Part shown: positions 1 to 9,954 of the stretch, piece by piece | How the letters are laid out: each line of letters begins with the position of its first letter | Position numbering within the stretch: position 1 is the stretch's first letter | The notes under the pieces: generated by a model | The model's input: only the letters and a program-made list of their open reading frames with translations | The model's database searches: none | What the model was told of the DNA's origin: nothing | NCBI GenBank assembly: GCA_964405975.1 | Contig: CAYOPW010000003.1 | Coordinates: 27,458-91,457 of the forward strand | DNA length: 64,000 nucleotides | Source: Hyphomicrobium_A sp964405975 | GTDB taxonomy: Bacteria > Pseudomonadota > Alphaproteobacteria > Rhizobiales > Hyphomicrobiaceae | Direction of reading: 5' to 3' | Made by a program: the position numbers and the translations under genes

Positions 1-713
1 ATCTGAGGCGTGGTAATCCGCTCCGTTAGAAACGAGAACGGCACCGGCGGATCGTCGCCCGGCTGTCGCTCCAGCCCCTCCCAATCGATTGAAGAGGCAC
101 TGAGCCGCGGCGGGGTCCCAGTCTTAAGCCTCCCAAGTTGCAGCCCCAACGCGTAAAGCCGCTCGGACAACTTGAGTGCCGGCGCTTCACCAGATCGTCC
201 TGCCGGGATTTTTTGCTCACCGAGGTGAATAAGCCCGTTGAGGAACGTGCCCGTTGTCAGGACCACACTCCAGGCTCCGAGGCTCCGTCCGTCCCCGGTC
301 AGAACGCCGGCTGCGCGGCCATCAACGACAATTAGATCCTCAACACCGCCCTCGATGATCTCAAGGTTGTCTATCCCATCGATCTCAGCCTGCATCGCCC
401 GGCGATAAAGCTTTCGGTCGGTTTGCGCGCGCGGCCCGTGCACCGCCGGCCCCTTTGAGCGGTTGAGAAGGCGGAATTGGATGCCCGCCGCGTCGGCAAC
501 GCGCCCCATCAGACCATCGAGAGCATCGATCTCGCGCACAAGGTGTCCCTTACCCAGCCCGCCGATCGCTGGGTTGCAGGACATCTCTCCTACCGTCGCG
601 AAGGTATGCGTCACCAGCGCCGTCCTTGCGCCCATGCGTGCCGCGGCCGATGCGGCCTCGCACCCGGCATGGCCGCCGCCCACAACGATCACATCGAAGG
701 TCTTTTCGTGCAT
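1..713 (-). CDS. mnmG: tRNA uridine-5-carboxymethylaminomethyl(34) synthesis enzyme MnmG, N-terminal part (runs off the window)
   Basis: FAD-dependent subunit of the MnmE-MnmG complex, which modifies the wobble uridine (U34) of certain tRNAs in the cytoplasm. About 237 of an expected 620 or so residues are visible, reading leftward off base 1. The protein starts MHEKTFDVIVVGGGHAGCEA, with the dinucleotide-binding GGGHAG at residues 12-17, followed by family stretches such as NPAIGGLGKGHLVREIDALD and TGTPPRL. Start is ATG at 713, with GGAGAG upstream at a rather long spacing. Its partner gene mnmE lies just upstream on the same strand, separated by a gap that holds parS. Identity is seen directly from the sequence; the 3' end is not in the window. 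Confidence 0.93.
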   Translation of the reverse strand, partial: MHEKTFDVIVVGGGHAGCEAASAAARMGARTALVTHTFATVGEMSCNPAIGGLGKGHLVREIDALDGLMGRVADAAGIQFRLLNRSKGPAVHGPRAQTDRKLYRRAMQAEIDGIDNLEIIEGGVEDLIVVDGRAAGVLTGDGRSLGAWSVVLTTGTFLNGLIHLGEQKIPAGRSGEAPALKLSERLYALGLQLGRLKTGTPPRLSASSIDWEGLERQPGDDPPVPFSFLTERITTPQ

Positions 714-907
714 TCAGCTTACCGATCTCTCCAGGTTCCACACTGACCTGTGGCGCCCTGGCTAAGGGAAATCGATGTCTTGGGCAAGCGGCGCGCCGTA
801 GCCAACTACGGCGGGGAAAACCCCATAGGCGCCTATAACCTGCTTAATACGGTCAGTATCGAGCATCCCCAGTCTTGTGTTCGTAACGAACAGAGCGAGG
901 GACGCCC

Positions 908-1093
908 ATGTCGCGGAGCAAGAAGGCCCGACCCGCCCGATCAGCAATGGCCCGAAACCCGCCTGAAGACTCGTCGCCGGCAAACGATACGCCTGAAGCG
1001 CTGGCCGGATCTACAATCGCGAACTGGCAAGCGCAGATAGCGGCCGCTTTGCGCGACGCCATCGTCAAGCGGCACGAGCGCCCTGAAAAGTGA
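908..1093 (+). CDS. possible small basic protein between mnmE and mnmG (doubtful)
   Basis: A 61-codon frame starting ATG after GCGAGGGACGCCC, which could serve as a weak ribosome-binding site. The product is hydrophilic: a Lys/Arg-rich start (MSRSKKARPAR), a Pro/Ser/Asp middle, and a C-terminal half (TIANWQAQIAAALRDAIVKR) that could form an amphipathic helix. It ends seven bases before the parS core and is antisense to its neighbours. I do not recognise a family. The helix-like C-terminus is the only reason to keep it; it may be a chance open frame in GC-rich DNA. Confidence 0.25.
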   Translation: MSRSKKARPARSAMARNPPEDSSPANDTPEALAGSTIANWQAQIAAALRDAIVKRHERPEK

Positions 1094-1099
1094 ACAAAC

Positions 1100-1115
1100 G
1101 GTTTCACGTGAAACA
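1100..1115. promoter_or_regulatory. parS: parS centromere-like ParB binding site
   Basis: Bases 1101-1114 are the perfect 14-bp palindrome GTTTCACGTGAAAC. With its flanks it reads GGTTTCACGTGAAACA, 15 of 16 matching the general chromosomal parS consensus TGTTTCACGTGAAACA. ParB-CTP clamps load at such sites near the origin and ParA segregates them. In alphaproteobacteria parAB normally follows mnmE-mnmG-rsmG, so the expected parAB would lie just outside the left edge. It lies outside well-supported coding sequence, as expected for a functional site. Confidence 0.85.
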
Positions 1116-1124
1116 ACGGGGTGG

Positions 1125-2456
1125 TCACTTTCCGATGCAAAACCGGCTAAAGACTTCGCCCAGTAGATCCTCGACATCGACACGTCCCGTTATGCGGCCC
1201 AGCGCGTGCGTGGCACATCGGAGATCCTCGGCGCGCAATTCGATTTCGCCGCGTGCCGATGACAAGAAGGTGTCGAGAGATGCCAGACACGTCGACAGGT
1301 TTTCGCGATAGCGTGCCTGCGTAATCGGAGGCGCTTCCGTATCCCCAATCCGTTCGCGGGCCAACTTAGTGAGTTGGCCGGAAAGCCGATCTATGCCGGC
1401 CCCTGTCTTGGCTGAGATGGCCAGCCGATCGCAAGTGGTCCTGCAGCCATTTAGGAGATCGATCTTGTTTGTGACATGGAGAACGCCCTCCCCGCGACAA
1501 GCAATTTCCGGCGGGGCTTTCGCTTCAGGGGCCGTCGCATCGCTCAACCAAACGACAAGTTCGGCGTCGCGTGCGCTCGCCAGTGTCCGGCGCACGCCCT
1601 CGCGCTCTACTGCACCTTGGGCGTCGCGAATGCCGGCGGTATCCGAAACGATGATCGGCAAACCCTCAAGATCGAGGCGAACCTCGATGACATCGCGAGT
1701 CGTTCCCGCTTCCTCGGAAACGATGGCCGCATTACGCCGAGCAAGGGCATTCAGGAGACTTGACTTACCTACATTCGGGGCGCCTGCCAGAACGACCCGA
1801 TAGCCCTCGCGCAGAATCTCTCCGCGGTTCCCATCTTCGAGGTGCGCGGCAATGGCAGCACGCAGTTTTGTCGCGAGATCATGTGCGCGATCGAGCGCAA
1901 CATTAGCAACATCGAGCTCGTCGCTAAAATCGATGGCCGCTTCAACAAGTGATGAGGCTTCGATCAATTGGCTGCGCCAGCCGTCATACAGTGAAGACAG
2001 CGCACCATTCATCTGACGTAGCGCCTGTCGCCGTTGGGCCTCCGTTTCCGCATTGACGAGATCGGCCCGGGCTTCGGCTTGAGCGAGATCGATCTTACCG
2101 TTCTCAAAGGCCCGGCGCGTGAACTCGCCTGGCTGCGCGAGCCGGCACCCTGGCAAACTCCCAATCGCCGACAGTACACCCCGCACGATGGCCGAACCGC
2201 CATGAAGGTGGAATTCGGCGATGTCCTCATTGGTATCGGTTTTCGGCCCTGCGCACCATATTACGAGGCCTTGATCGAGCGTCTCGCCGTTTTCGGGATG
2301 CCGGATGCACCGCACCCCGCTCATGCGATCTATCGGCCGCGGCGGGGCCATCTGATCGATAACGCAACCGGCACGCGGACCCGACACACGCACCACAGCT
2401 ACGGCAGCGCGCCCAGGTGCGCTGGAAAGCGCAAAGATCGTCGACCGGTCGCCCAT
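1125..2456 (-). CDS. mnmE: tRNA modification GTPase MnmE (TrmE)
   Basis: Partner of MnmG in xm5U34 tRNA modification. 443 residues, normal for the family. The N-terminal formyl-THF-binding part includes FHLHGG near residue 82. A GTPase domain is inserted in the helical region: G1 GAPNVGKS (225-232), G2 GTTRDV (251), G3 DTAG (272), G4 NKID (330). The C-terminus is FCIGK, whose Cys is functionally required in the family. The start chosen is ATG at 2456 (MGDRSTIFALSS). A longer frame to 2528 exists but its 24 extra residues are atypical. Divergent from the DUF255 gene, sharing a 64-bp intergenic region with it. Confidence 0.96.
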   Translation of the reverse strand: MGDRSTIFALSSAPGRAAVAVVRVSGPRAGCVIDQMAPPRPIDRMSGVRCIRHPENGETLDQGLVIWCAGPKTDTNEDIAEFHLHGGSAIVRGVLSAIGSLPGCRLAQPGEFTRRAFENGKIDLAQAEARADLVNAETEAQRRQALRQMNGALSSLYDGWRSQLIEASSLVEAAIDFSDELDVANVALDRAHDLATKLRAAIAAHLEDGNRGEILREGYRVVLAGAPNVGKSSLLNALARRNAAIVSEEAGTTRDVIEVRLDLEGLPIIVSDTAGIRDAQGAVEREGVRRTLASARDAELVVWLSDATAPEAKAPPEIACRGEGVLHVTNKIDLLNGCRTTCDRLAISAKTGAGIDRLSGQLTKLARERIGDTEAPPITQARYRENLSTCLASLDTFLSSARGEIELRAEDLRCATHALGRITGRVDVEDLLGEVFSRFCIGK

Positions 2457-2520
2457 GAATTTGGAGTACTCGTAGTAGAGAGCGCCGTCTATTGATCCTA
2501 TGGTCGCTCTGGAGCTTGAG

Positions 2521-4545
<2,025 letters not shown>

Positions 4546-4666
4546 TAGTCGTAGGTAGCGGCAGCATGAGCATAAGGGCTTACCCTGCTGAAATTGCTGC
4601 TAAATCTTATGCTGGGCATGTAGCGATGGTTGTGCTTTTCTATAGCTTCGAATTGGAGACGTGCTG

Positions 4667-5611
4667 ATGCCAGCTTTAAGGGTGCTTGTGCGCTTCGGCT
4701 TTGTGCCCTTCATGGTTCTGGGTCTCAACGGCGCAGCCTATTGGGTAGTGTCGCAAGGCCATAGCTACGCTTGGCTTCTGCCGCTACTCATCATCGCATT
4801 CGCTACCGCTCACGCTGCTGAGCATGTAGCACCCTGGTACGAAGAGTGGAACGACCCGCACCAAGACGACAACGCAAACATTTGGCACATCATTGTCTAC
4901 GAGATCTCCAACATAAACGGAGTTCTCTTAATCCCGCTGATCGTTTGGCTCTTTCCCTTCCAGGGCATTTGGCCGACCGAATGGCCGCTGCTTGTGCAGT
5001 GGTTGATGGCGATTGTGATCGCTGACTTTGTTTTCATGGTCGTTCATATGTTAAGCCACAAGTATTCATTCCTCTGGCGGCTTCACGCCGTGCACCACGG
5101 GGTGGGGCGTCTTTACGGATTTAACGGGCTTGTGCGCCACCCAGTCCATCAATCAGTCGACATGATCCTTGGCACGATGCCGCTAGTTATCCTCGGCATG
5201 CCGGTGAACGTTGCGGTTCTGTTGGGCTTTGCCGTTTCCATCCAGCTCATTGTGCAGCATGCGAACGTCGCCTATGCGCTCGGTCCGTTCCGCAATCAGT
5301 TGTCGATCGGCCGCATTCACCACATTCACCACGTCAACTGGGGCAAGGAAGGCGACTGTAATTTCGGACTGTTCCTAACACTTTGGGATCGCTTGTTCGG
5401 GACGTTTGCGGCTGAGCCCTCGCGACCCATAAAGGCTGACGACTTGGGCATTGACGAGGTTCCGCACTTCCCCAAGTCGTATCTGGAACATCTGCTGTTC
5501 CCGTTTATATACAAGCCGGGAGACGGTGAACCGGAACGCTATCAGGCGAAGAAGCCGGAAGGATCTCTTGGCTCTGACAAGAGCGAAGATCGCTTACATC
5601 CAGCCGAGTAA
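4667..5611 (+). CDS. fatty acid hydroxylase / sterol desaturase family membrane protein
   Basis: 314 residues with several hydrophobic segments and the His clusters of the di-iron membrane hydroxylase superfamily: HMLSH (127-131), HAVHH (140-144) and HHIHH (218-222). These predict an integral-membrane oxygenase acting on a lipid substrate, which the sequence cannot identify; hopanoid, ornithine lipid and fatty acid modification are all possible. Start ATG 4667 has GGAGA seven bases upstream. GTG 4661 in frame would add two residues. It converges on rho, with 58 bp between the stop codons. Confidence 0.85.
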   Translation: MPALRVLVRFGFVPFMVLGLNGAAYWVVSQGHSYAWLLPLLIIAFATAHAAEHVAPWYEEWNDPHQDDNANIWHIIVYEISNINGVLLIPLIVWLFPFQGIWPTEWPLLVQWLMAIVIADFVFMVVHMLSHKYSFLWRLHAVHHGVGRLYGFNGLVRHPVHQSVDMILGTMPLVILGMPVNVAVLLGFAVSIQLIVQHANVAYALGPFRNQLSIGRIHHIHHVNWGKEGDCNFGLFLTLWDRLFGTFAAEPSRPIKADDLGIDEVPHFPKSYLEHLLFPFIYKPGDGEPERYQAKKPEGSLGSDKSEDRLHPAE

Positions 5612-5669
5612 GGACTCATAGTGAGGGCGAGATGCAATAAGGGTCGCTTTCCAGGCGGCCGTTATGCTT

Positions 5670-6935
5670 TTAGGTATTCATCGAGTCAAAGAACTCGCCA
5701 TTTGTCTTAGTCGACTTGAGCTTGTCGATCAAAAACTCGATGGCGTCCATCGTCCCCATCGGATTGAGGATCCGGCGCAGAACGTAGACTTTCTTGAGCT
5801 GATCCTTTGGCACCAAGAGATCTTCTTTGCGCGTACCGGAGCGTGCCACGTCGATCGCCGGGAACACGCGCTTGTCGGAAACCTTGCGGTCGAGGATGAT
5901 TTCGGCGTTACCCGTACCCTTGAACTCTTCGAAGATCACCTCGTCCATGCGCGAGCCGGTGTCGATCAGCGCTGTTGCGATAATGGTGAGTGATCCGCCC
6001 TCCTCGATGTTGCGCGCGGCGCCGAAGAAGCGCTTGGGCCGCTGCAAGGCGTTGGAGTCGACGCCACCCGTCAGCACCTTGCCAGAGGAAGGAACGACCG
6101 TGTTGTAGGCACGCCCCAAACGCGTAATCGAATCCAAAAGAATGACGACATCGCGCTTGTGCTCAACTAGGCGTTTTGCTTTTTCTATAACCATTTCAGA
6201 TACTTGTACGTGCCGGGAAGGCGGCTCGTCAAACGTCGATGAGATGACCTCGCCGTTGACCGAGCGCTGCATGTCGGTCACTTCCTCAGGCCGTTCGTCG
6301 ATCAGCAGCACGATAAGGTAGCACTCAGGGTGATTGGCGGTGATTGAGTGCGCGATGTTCTGCAACAGCACCGTTTTGCCGGTGCGCGGCGGCGACACGA
6401 TGAGCGCGCGCTGGCCTTTACCCATAGGCGACACGATGTCGATCACCCGGGCGGAAAGATCCTTGATCGTGGGATCCTCGATCTCCAGCTTGAGCCATTC
6501 CGTCGGATAAAGCGGAGTGAGATTGTCGAAGTGAATCTTATGCTTTGTCGCTTCGGGATCTTCGAAATTGATCTTGCTGACTTTCAACAGCGCAAAATAG
6601 CGTTCACCCTCCTTGGGGCTGCGGATCTGGCCCTCAACTGTATCGCCAGAGCGCAATGCAAACCGGCGAATTTGCGATGGCGAAACGTAAATGTCATCAG
6701 GTCCGGGAAGATAATTCGCTTCAGGCGAACGCAGGAAGCCGAAGCCGTCTTGCAGAACTTCGACAACTCCAGTTCCAGTGATTTCGACTTCCTTGGCAGC
6801 GAGCTGTTTCAGCGTCGCAAACATCAGCTCCTGCTTGCGCATTGTGCTGGCGTTCTCAACGCCTGACTCTTCCGCGAAACTCAAAAGCTCCGTCGGAGTT
6901 TTGAGCTTCAGGTCTTCGAGCTTCATTTCCTTCAT
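5670..6935 (-). CDS. rho: transcription termination factor Rho
   Basis: Hexameric RNA-dependent ATPase that terminates transcripts. 421 residues: N-terminal Rho domain, cold-shock-like RNA-binding motif DGFGFLRSP (63-71), Walker A SPPRTGKTV (181-189) and a Walker B region with DERPEEVTDM. Start ATG 6935 (MKEMKLEDLKLKTPTELL) matches the conserved alphaproteobacterial N-terminus and has GGAG seven bases upstream. The frame stays open for 78 more codons upstream, back to a TTG overlapping the hemJ stop. That extension is not Rho-like and is better read as a leader. Same strand as hemE-hemJ. Confidence 0.97.
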   Translation of the reverse strand: MKEMKLEDLKLKTPTELLSFAEESGVENASTMRKQELMFATLKQLAAKEVEITGTGVVEVLQDGFGFLRSPEANYLPGPDDIYVSPSQIRRFALRSGDTVEGQIRSPKEGERYFALLKVSKINFEDPEATKHKIHFDNLTPLYPTEWLKLEIEDPTIKDLSARVIDIVSPMGKGQRALIVSPPRTGKTVLLQNIAHSITANHPECYLIVLLIDERPEEVTDMQRSVNGEVISSTFDEPPSRHVQVSEMVIEKAKRLVEHKRDVVILLDSITRLGRAYNTVVPSSGKVLTGGVDSNALQRPKRFFGAARNIEEGGSLTIIATALIDTGSRMDEVIFEEFKGTGNAEIILDRKVSDKRVFPAIDVARSGTRKEDLLVPKDQLKKVYVLRRILNPMGTMDAIEFLIDKLKSTKTNGEFFDSMNT

Positions 6936-7165
6936 GGAACGCTCCGGGGGCCTCAGCAGAATGGGCGGGAAATAAGGTGTGTTGCCGGGCCAAATGGTGG
7001 GAATTTTAGAAACGTGGACGAACGCCACGGCGCGGTCGGCCTTGCCCTTTAGTGCGGGGCTGCGGCGACCAACTCTTGAGCCTGAGCGGCCCTGAGTCGA
7101 TGCGGAATTGGGGCTGTATACCAGACCTAATTGCTTGGGAAAAGCCACCCGGTCAAGAATTTGGG
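6936..7165 (-). promoter_or_regulatory. rho leader region, C-rich and G-poor
   Basis: 230 bp between hemJ and rho, on the rho strand. About 70 nt immediately upstream of the rho ribosome-binding site (roughly 6945-7015) are visibly C-rich and G-poor in the transcript (about 25 C to 10 G in the part I counted). This is the composition of a Rho-utilisation site. rho autoregulation through its own leader is established in enteric bacteria; its operation here is inference. I did not find a strong promoter hexamer pair. Confidence 0.4.
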
Positions 7166-7585
7166 TCAAAAAGGTTTTACGACCACCAGAACGACAATAG
7201 CAATCATCAGTGCCGTGGGTACCTCGTTGGCAATCCTATAAAACTTGGCCGGATGCCGGTTTTCGTCTCGCGCAAAATCCTTGCGCCATCGGCTTAGAAG
7301 ATGGTGGTACCAGGTGAGTGCGGCAACGAGGCCGAATTTAGCCAGAAACCAACCATCCATGTAAACGCCCAGAACCCAGGCAAGCCAGGGCCCCGTTATC
7401 CACACAGCGATCATAGCCGGGTTCATGATGTACCTTAGGAGCCGGTACTCCATCATTTGAAAGGTCGATGACAGCTCCGAACCAGGTTTTGCCTCGGCGT
7501 GATAGACGAGCAGACGCGGCAAATAGAGCAGCCCGGCCATCCAGGCAATAACTCCAATTATGTGAAATGCCTTAAGCCACAGCAT
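7166..7585 (-). CDS. hemJ: protoporphyrinogen IX oxidase HemJ (UPF0093/CopD-like)
   Basis: 139-residue membrane protein with about four hydrophobic segments. It begins MLWLKAFHIIGVIAWMAGLL with the conserved His8, and has RLLVYH at the end of the first membrane segment. The family performs the penultimate heme-synthesis oxidation in bacteria lacking HemG/HemY. It starts 5 bp after the hemE stop, so hemE-hemJ is one transcription unit, which fits a heme role. A perfect DnaA-box sequence (TTATCCACA) happens to fall in this gene at 7396-7404. Confidence 0.93.
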   Translation of the reverse strand: MLWLKAFHIIGVIAWMAGLLYLPRLLVYHAEAKPGSELSSTFQMMEYRLLRYIMNPAMIAVWITGPWLAWVLGVYMDGWFLAKFGLVAALTWYHHLLSRWRKDFARDENRHPAKFYRIANEVPTALMIAIVVLVVVKPF

Positions 7586-7590
7586 TGTAC

Positions 7591-8658
7591 TCAGACGCCT
7601 TCACCGCGGACGAGTGCGACGAGACGCGCAACATTCTCAGGCGGTGTCTCGGGAACGATGCCGTGTCCAAGATTGAAAATGAAAGGAACGGTCTCCATAG
7701 CGTCGAGAAGCTGCTTCACACGAGTTTCCAAATGTGCGCCCCCAGCAAGGAGCAGGAGTGGATCGAGGTTGCCTTGAACAACTGCGCCAATACCAGCAAG
7801 CTCCCGCATTCGGACAAGCGACATCGCTGTGTCACAGCCAAGCCCCTCTACCTTCGTTTCCTGCAGATACCAGCCAGAGGTTGCGCCGGCGCCTCGCGGA
7901 AAACCGATGATCGGTACGTGCGGATGACGCCGCTTTAGCTCTGTCACGATTCGCTTCGTGGGCAAAATCACCCACTGCTCGAACTGATCATCGGGTAAGC
8001 ACCCTGCCCACGAATCGAAAATCTGTAAGGCGTCGGCACCTGCGCGCACTTGGCCATCGAGGTAATCGATCGAGACCTCGACAAGCAGATCGATAAGCCG
8101 GCTATACCCCTGTGGATCGTTGTACGCCCACACGCGCGCAGCGGCCTGATCCGGCGATCCCCGCCCGCCAACCATGTAGGTCGCAACCGTCCAAGGCGCT
8201 CCGCAAAAACCGATTAGCGCCGTTTCCCTTGGTAGATCTTGGCGAACGCGCGCAGCGGCCTCAAAGACGCGTTCAAACACGCTTCCGGTACCATTGGCAT
8301 CAAGCCGCTTTAGATCGGCAGTCTTGGAAATTGGATCAAGTAGGGGCCCCTCGCCTTCGGCAAATCGCACCTCTTGACCCAGCGCATTGGGTACCACCAG
8401 GATATCGGAGAAGAGGATCGCAGCATCGAAACCGAAACGGCGAATCGGCTGCAGCGTCACCTCCGCAGCGAGCGCCGGCGTATAGCACAGCTTGAGAAAA
8501 TCGCCAGCTTTAGTTCGCACCTCGCGATATTCGGGAAGATAGCGCCCTGCCTGACGCATGAGCCAAACCGGAGGTGGTGTTACGGCTCGTTTTGCAAAGA
8601 CACTCAGAAACCGGCTGCGATCGTTGAGTGAGGTTGTGGGCTGCAGAGGGTCGCTCAT
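7591..8658 (-). CDS. hemE: uroporphyrinogen decarboxylase
   Basis: Cytoplasmic enzyme that decarboxylates the four acetate side chains of uroporphyrinogen III to give coproporphyrinogen III. 355 residues, family-typical. The substrate-binding signature RQAGRYLPEYR lies at 35-45, and GFCGAPWTVATYM follows further on. Start ATG 8658 has only a weak AAAAG upstream. First gene of hemE-hemJ and possibly rho. It flanks the putative replication origin exactly as in Caulobacter and Rickettsia. Three GANTC sites lie 25-51 bp upstream of its start, so its transcription could respond to methylation state. Confidence 0.97.
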   Translation of the reverse strand: MSDPLQPTTSLNDRSRFLSVFAKRAVTPPPVWLMRQAGRYLPEYREVRTKAGDFLKLCYTPALAAEVTLQPIRRFGFDAAILFSDILVVPNALGQEVRFAEGEGPLLDPISKTADLKRLDANGTGSVFERVFEAAARVRQDLPRETALIGFCGAPWTVATYMVGGRGSPDQAAARVWAYNDPQGYSRLIDLLVEVSIDYLDGQVRAGADALQIFDSWAGCLPDDQFEQWVILPTKRIVTELKRRHPHVPIIGFPRGAGATSGWYLQETKVEGLGCDTAMSLVRMRELAGIGAVVQGNLDPLLLLAGGAHLETRVKQLLDAMETVPFIFNLGHGIVPETPPENVARLVALVRGEGV

Positions 8659-9081
8659 CTTTTCACTTTAATCAAAATACTAGAGTCTAGAGTCTTATTG
8701 TTATGACTCTTAGGGCCGTGGATTTTGAGGATATCGGCTTCGTCCTACCTTGTTCCACAAGCACCGCACAGCGCGAATGTTTGAGTGCCAGATCTGGCGT
8801 TCGCGACGGCGAGAGACCACAAGTTGCGTTAAATGCCACTCTCGTCAATAACTTAAGCTGCCGTATGCTGCGGCAACTGATGGGTATGGATTGTTGACAG
8901 GCGGTGGGCCTACGCCCGACAAAAGGCCTATCCTCATGGAGAACTCCCTATTGAGGTTGCTTGTGCGCGTGGCGGCCAATGTGGTCAATGCCGTGGATGG
9001 GTGGACGGTGGGCGGTGTGCGAGGAAGTTGGTTGCATCCGCCCTTGGGAAAACCGGGCCGCTTTTCAACAAGCCATCCCTC
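8659..9081. other. oriC: putative chromosomal replication origin (oriC) between hemE and the PPSR gene
   Basis: A 423-bp gap at the divergence point of two gene arrays. Synteny is the main evidence: in Caulobacter crescentus and Rickettsia the origin lies between hemE and the DUF299 (RP001) gene, with mnmE/mnmG/parAB on the hemE side and maf-aroE-coaE-dnaQ on the other. Next to hemE, 8661-8711 is AT-rich and contains three GANTC methylation sites (8683, 8690, 8705) with an inverted repeat AGAGTC-N10-GACTCT (8689-8710). Only degenerate DnaA boxes are seen here (TGTTCCACA at 8751, TGTGGTCAA at 8980, CTATCCTCA near 8927). A perfect TTATCCACA lies in hemJ (7396) and CGATCCACA lies antisense in hemE (8111). 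Confidence 0.6.
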
Positions 9082-9954
9082 ATGGTTCCCGTTGCGATGA
9101 CGAATGGACTGCCAAGTTTCTTTCATCTGCATCTCGTCTCCGACTCGACGGGCGAAACGCTCACGACGATCGCAAAAGCCGCGTGCGTGCAGTACTCGAT
9201 GGTGCGCCCCATAGAGCACGTGCACCCGCTAGTGCGTACACCGCGTCAACTGAGGCGTGTGTTGCAAGAAATCGAGCAAGCGCCAGGCATTGTCCTCTAC
9301 ACCATCATCAACCGCGATCTAACGGAGGACCTGGAGCGACGCTGCCGGGAGCTCAAGGTTCCTTGCCTTGCCGTTTTACAGCCGATAATGCAGGTGTTCG
9401 AGAGTTACCTTGGCGCGTCACGAACACCGACTGTTGCTGGACAACATGTCCTCGATGCCGACTACTTCCAGCGCATCGACGCGCTTAATTTCACGATGGC
9501 GCATGATGATGGACACTTGCCGGACGATCTCAATGAGGCCGACATCGTCATCCTTGGCATTTCGCGCACATCCAAGACGCCGACTAGTATCTACTTGGCG
9601 CAGCGGGGCTACAAAACGGCCAACGTTCCACTGATACCGTCGGTTCCCTTGCCCAAACAACTGACAAATCCGCACTCGGCTTTCATCGTTTGCCTTGTTG
9701 CCAGCGCTGATCGCATTGCTGAGATTCGACGTCACCGTGCGATGCTCTTATCGGACCGCGATCTGGACGACTACACGGATCGCGACCGCATCACTGCTGA
9801 AATCGCCCACACGCGGCGCATTTGTGCCAAGCACCGCTGGCCGGTGATTGATGTCACACGCCGTTCCGTCGAAGAATCTGCGGCAACGATCATCAAGCTC
9901 TTGCATGATCAGCGCGCACAAGAGGCCGAGGCCGTACATGGCAGCGATGGATAG
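9082..9954 (+). CDS. pyruvate,phosphate dikinase / PEP synthase regulatory protein (PPSR, DUF299)
   Basis: Bifunctional ADP-dependent kinase/phosphorylase that switches pyruvate,phosphate dikinase or PEP synthase off and on at a Thr near the catalytic His. 290 residues from ATG 9082. Signatures are FFHLHLVSDSTGET at the N-terminus and the P-loop-like GISRTSKTPTSIYLA. The ribosome-binding site is weak at 9082 and also at the alternative ATG 9097. A GTG at 9001 would add 27 residues unlike the family. First rightward gene beside the putative origin. Overlaps maf by 17 bp. Confidence 0.9.
   Translation: MVPVAMTNGLPSFFHLHLVSDSTGETLTTIAKAACVQYSMVRPIEHVHPLVRTPRQLRRVLQEIEQAPGIVLYTIINRDLTEDLERRCRELKVPCLAVLQPIMQVFESYLGASRTPTVAGQHVLDADYFQRIDALNFTMAHDDGHLPDDLNEADIVILGISRTSKTPTSIYLAQRGYKTANVPLIPSVPLPKQLTNPHSAFIVCLVASADRIAEIRRHRAMLLSDRDLDDYTDRDRITAEIAHTRRICAKHRWPVIDVTRRSVEESAATIIKLLHDQRAQEAEAVHGSDG

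Larger units (their letters stand above)
714..1124. other. mnmG-mnmE intergenic region (411 bp) holding parS
   Basis: No well-supported gene. The stretch carries the mnmG promoter/leader, a weak 61-codon plus-strand frame at 908-1093, and a parS-like palindrome at 1100-1115. Several short minus-strand frames cross it but have no family resemblance and no convincing ribosome-binding site. Confidence 0.5.

Noticed and set aside
8829..8856. CtrA box in the putative origin
   Set aside because: Two TTAA sequences occur but are about 20 bases apart instead of the required 7, so no TTAA-N7-TTAA site.
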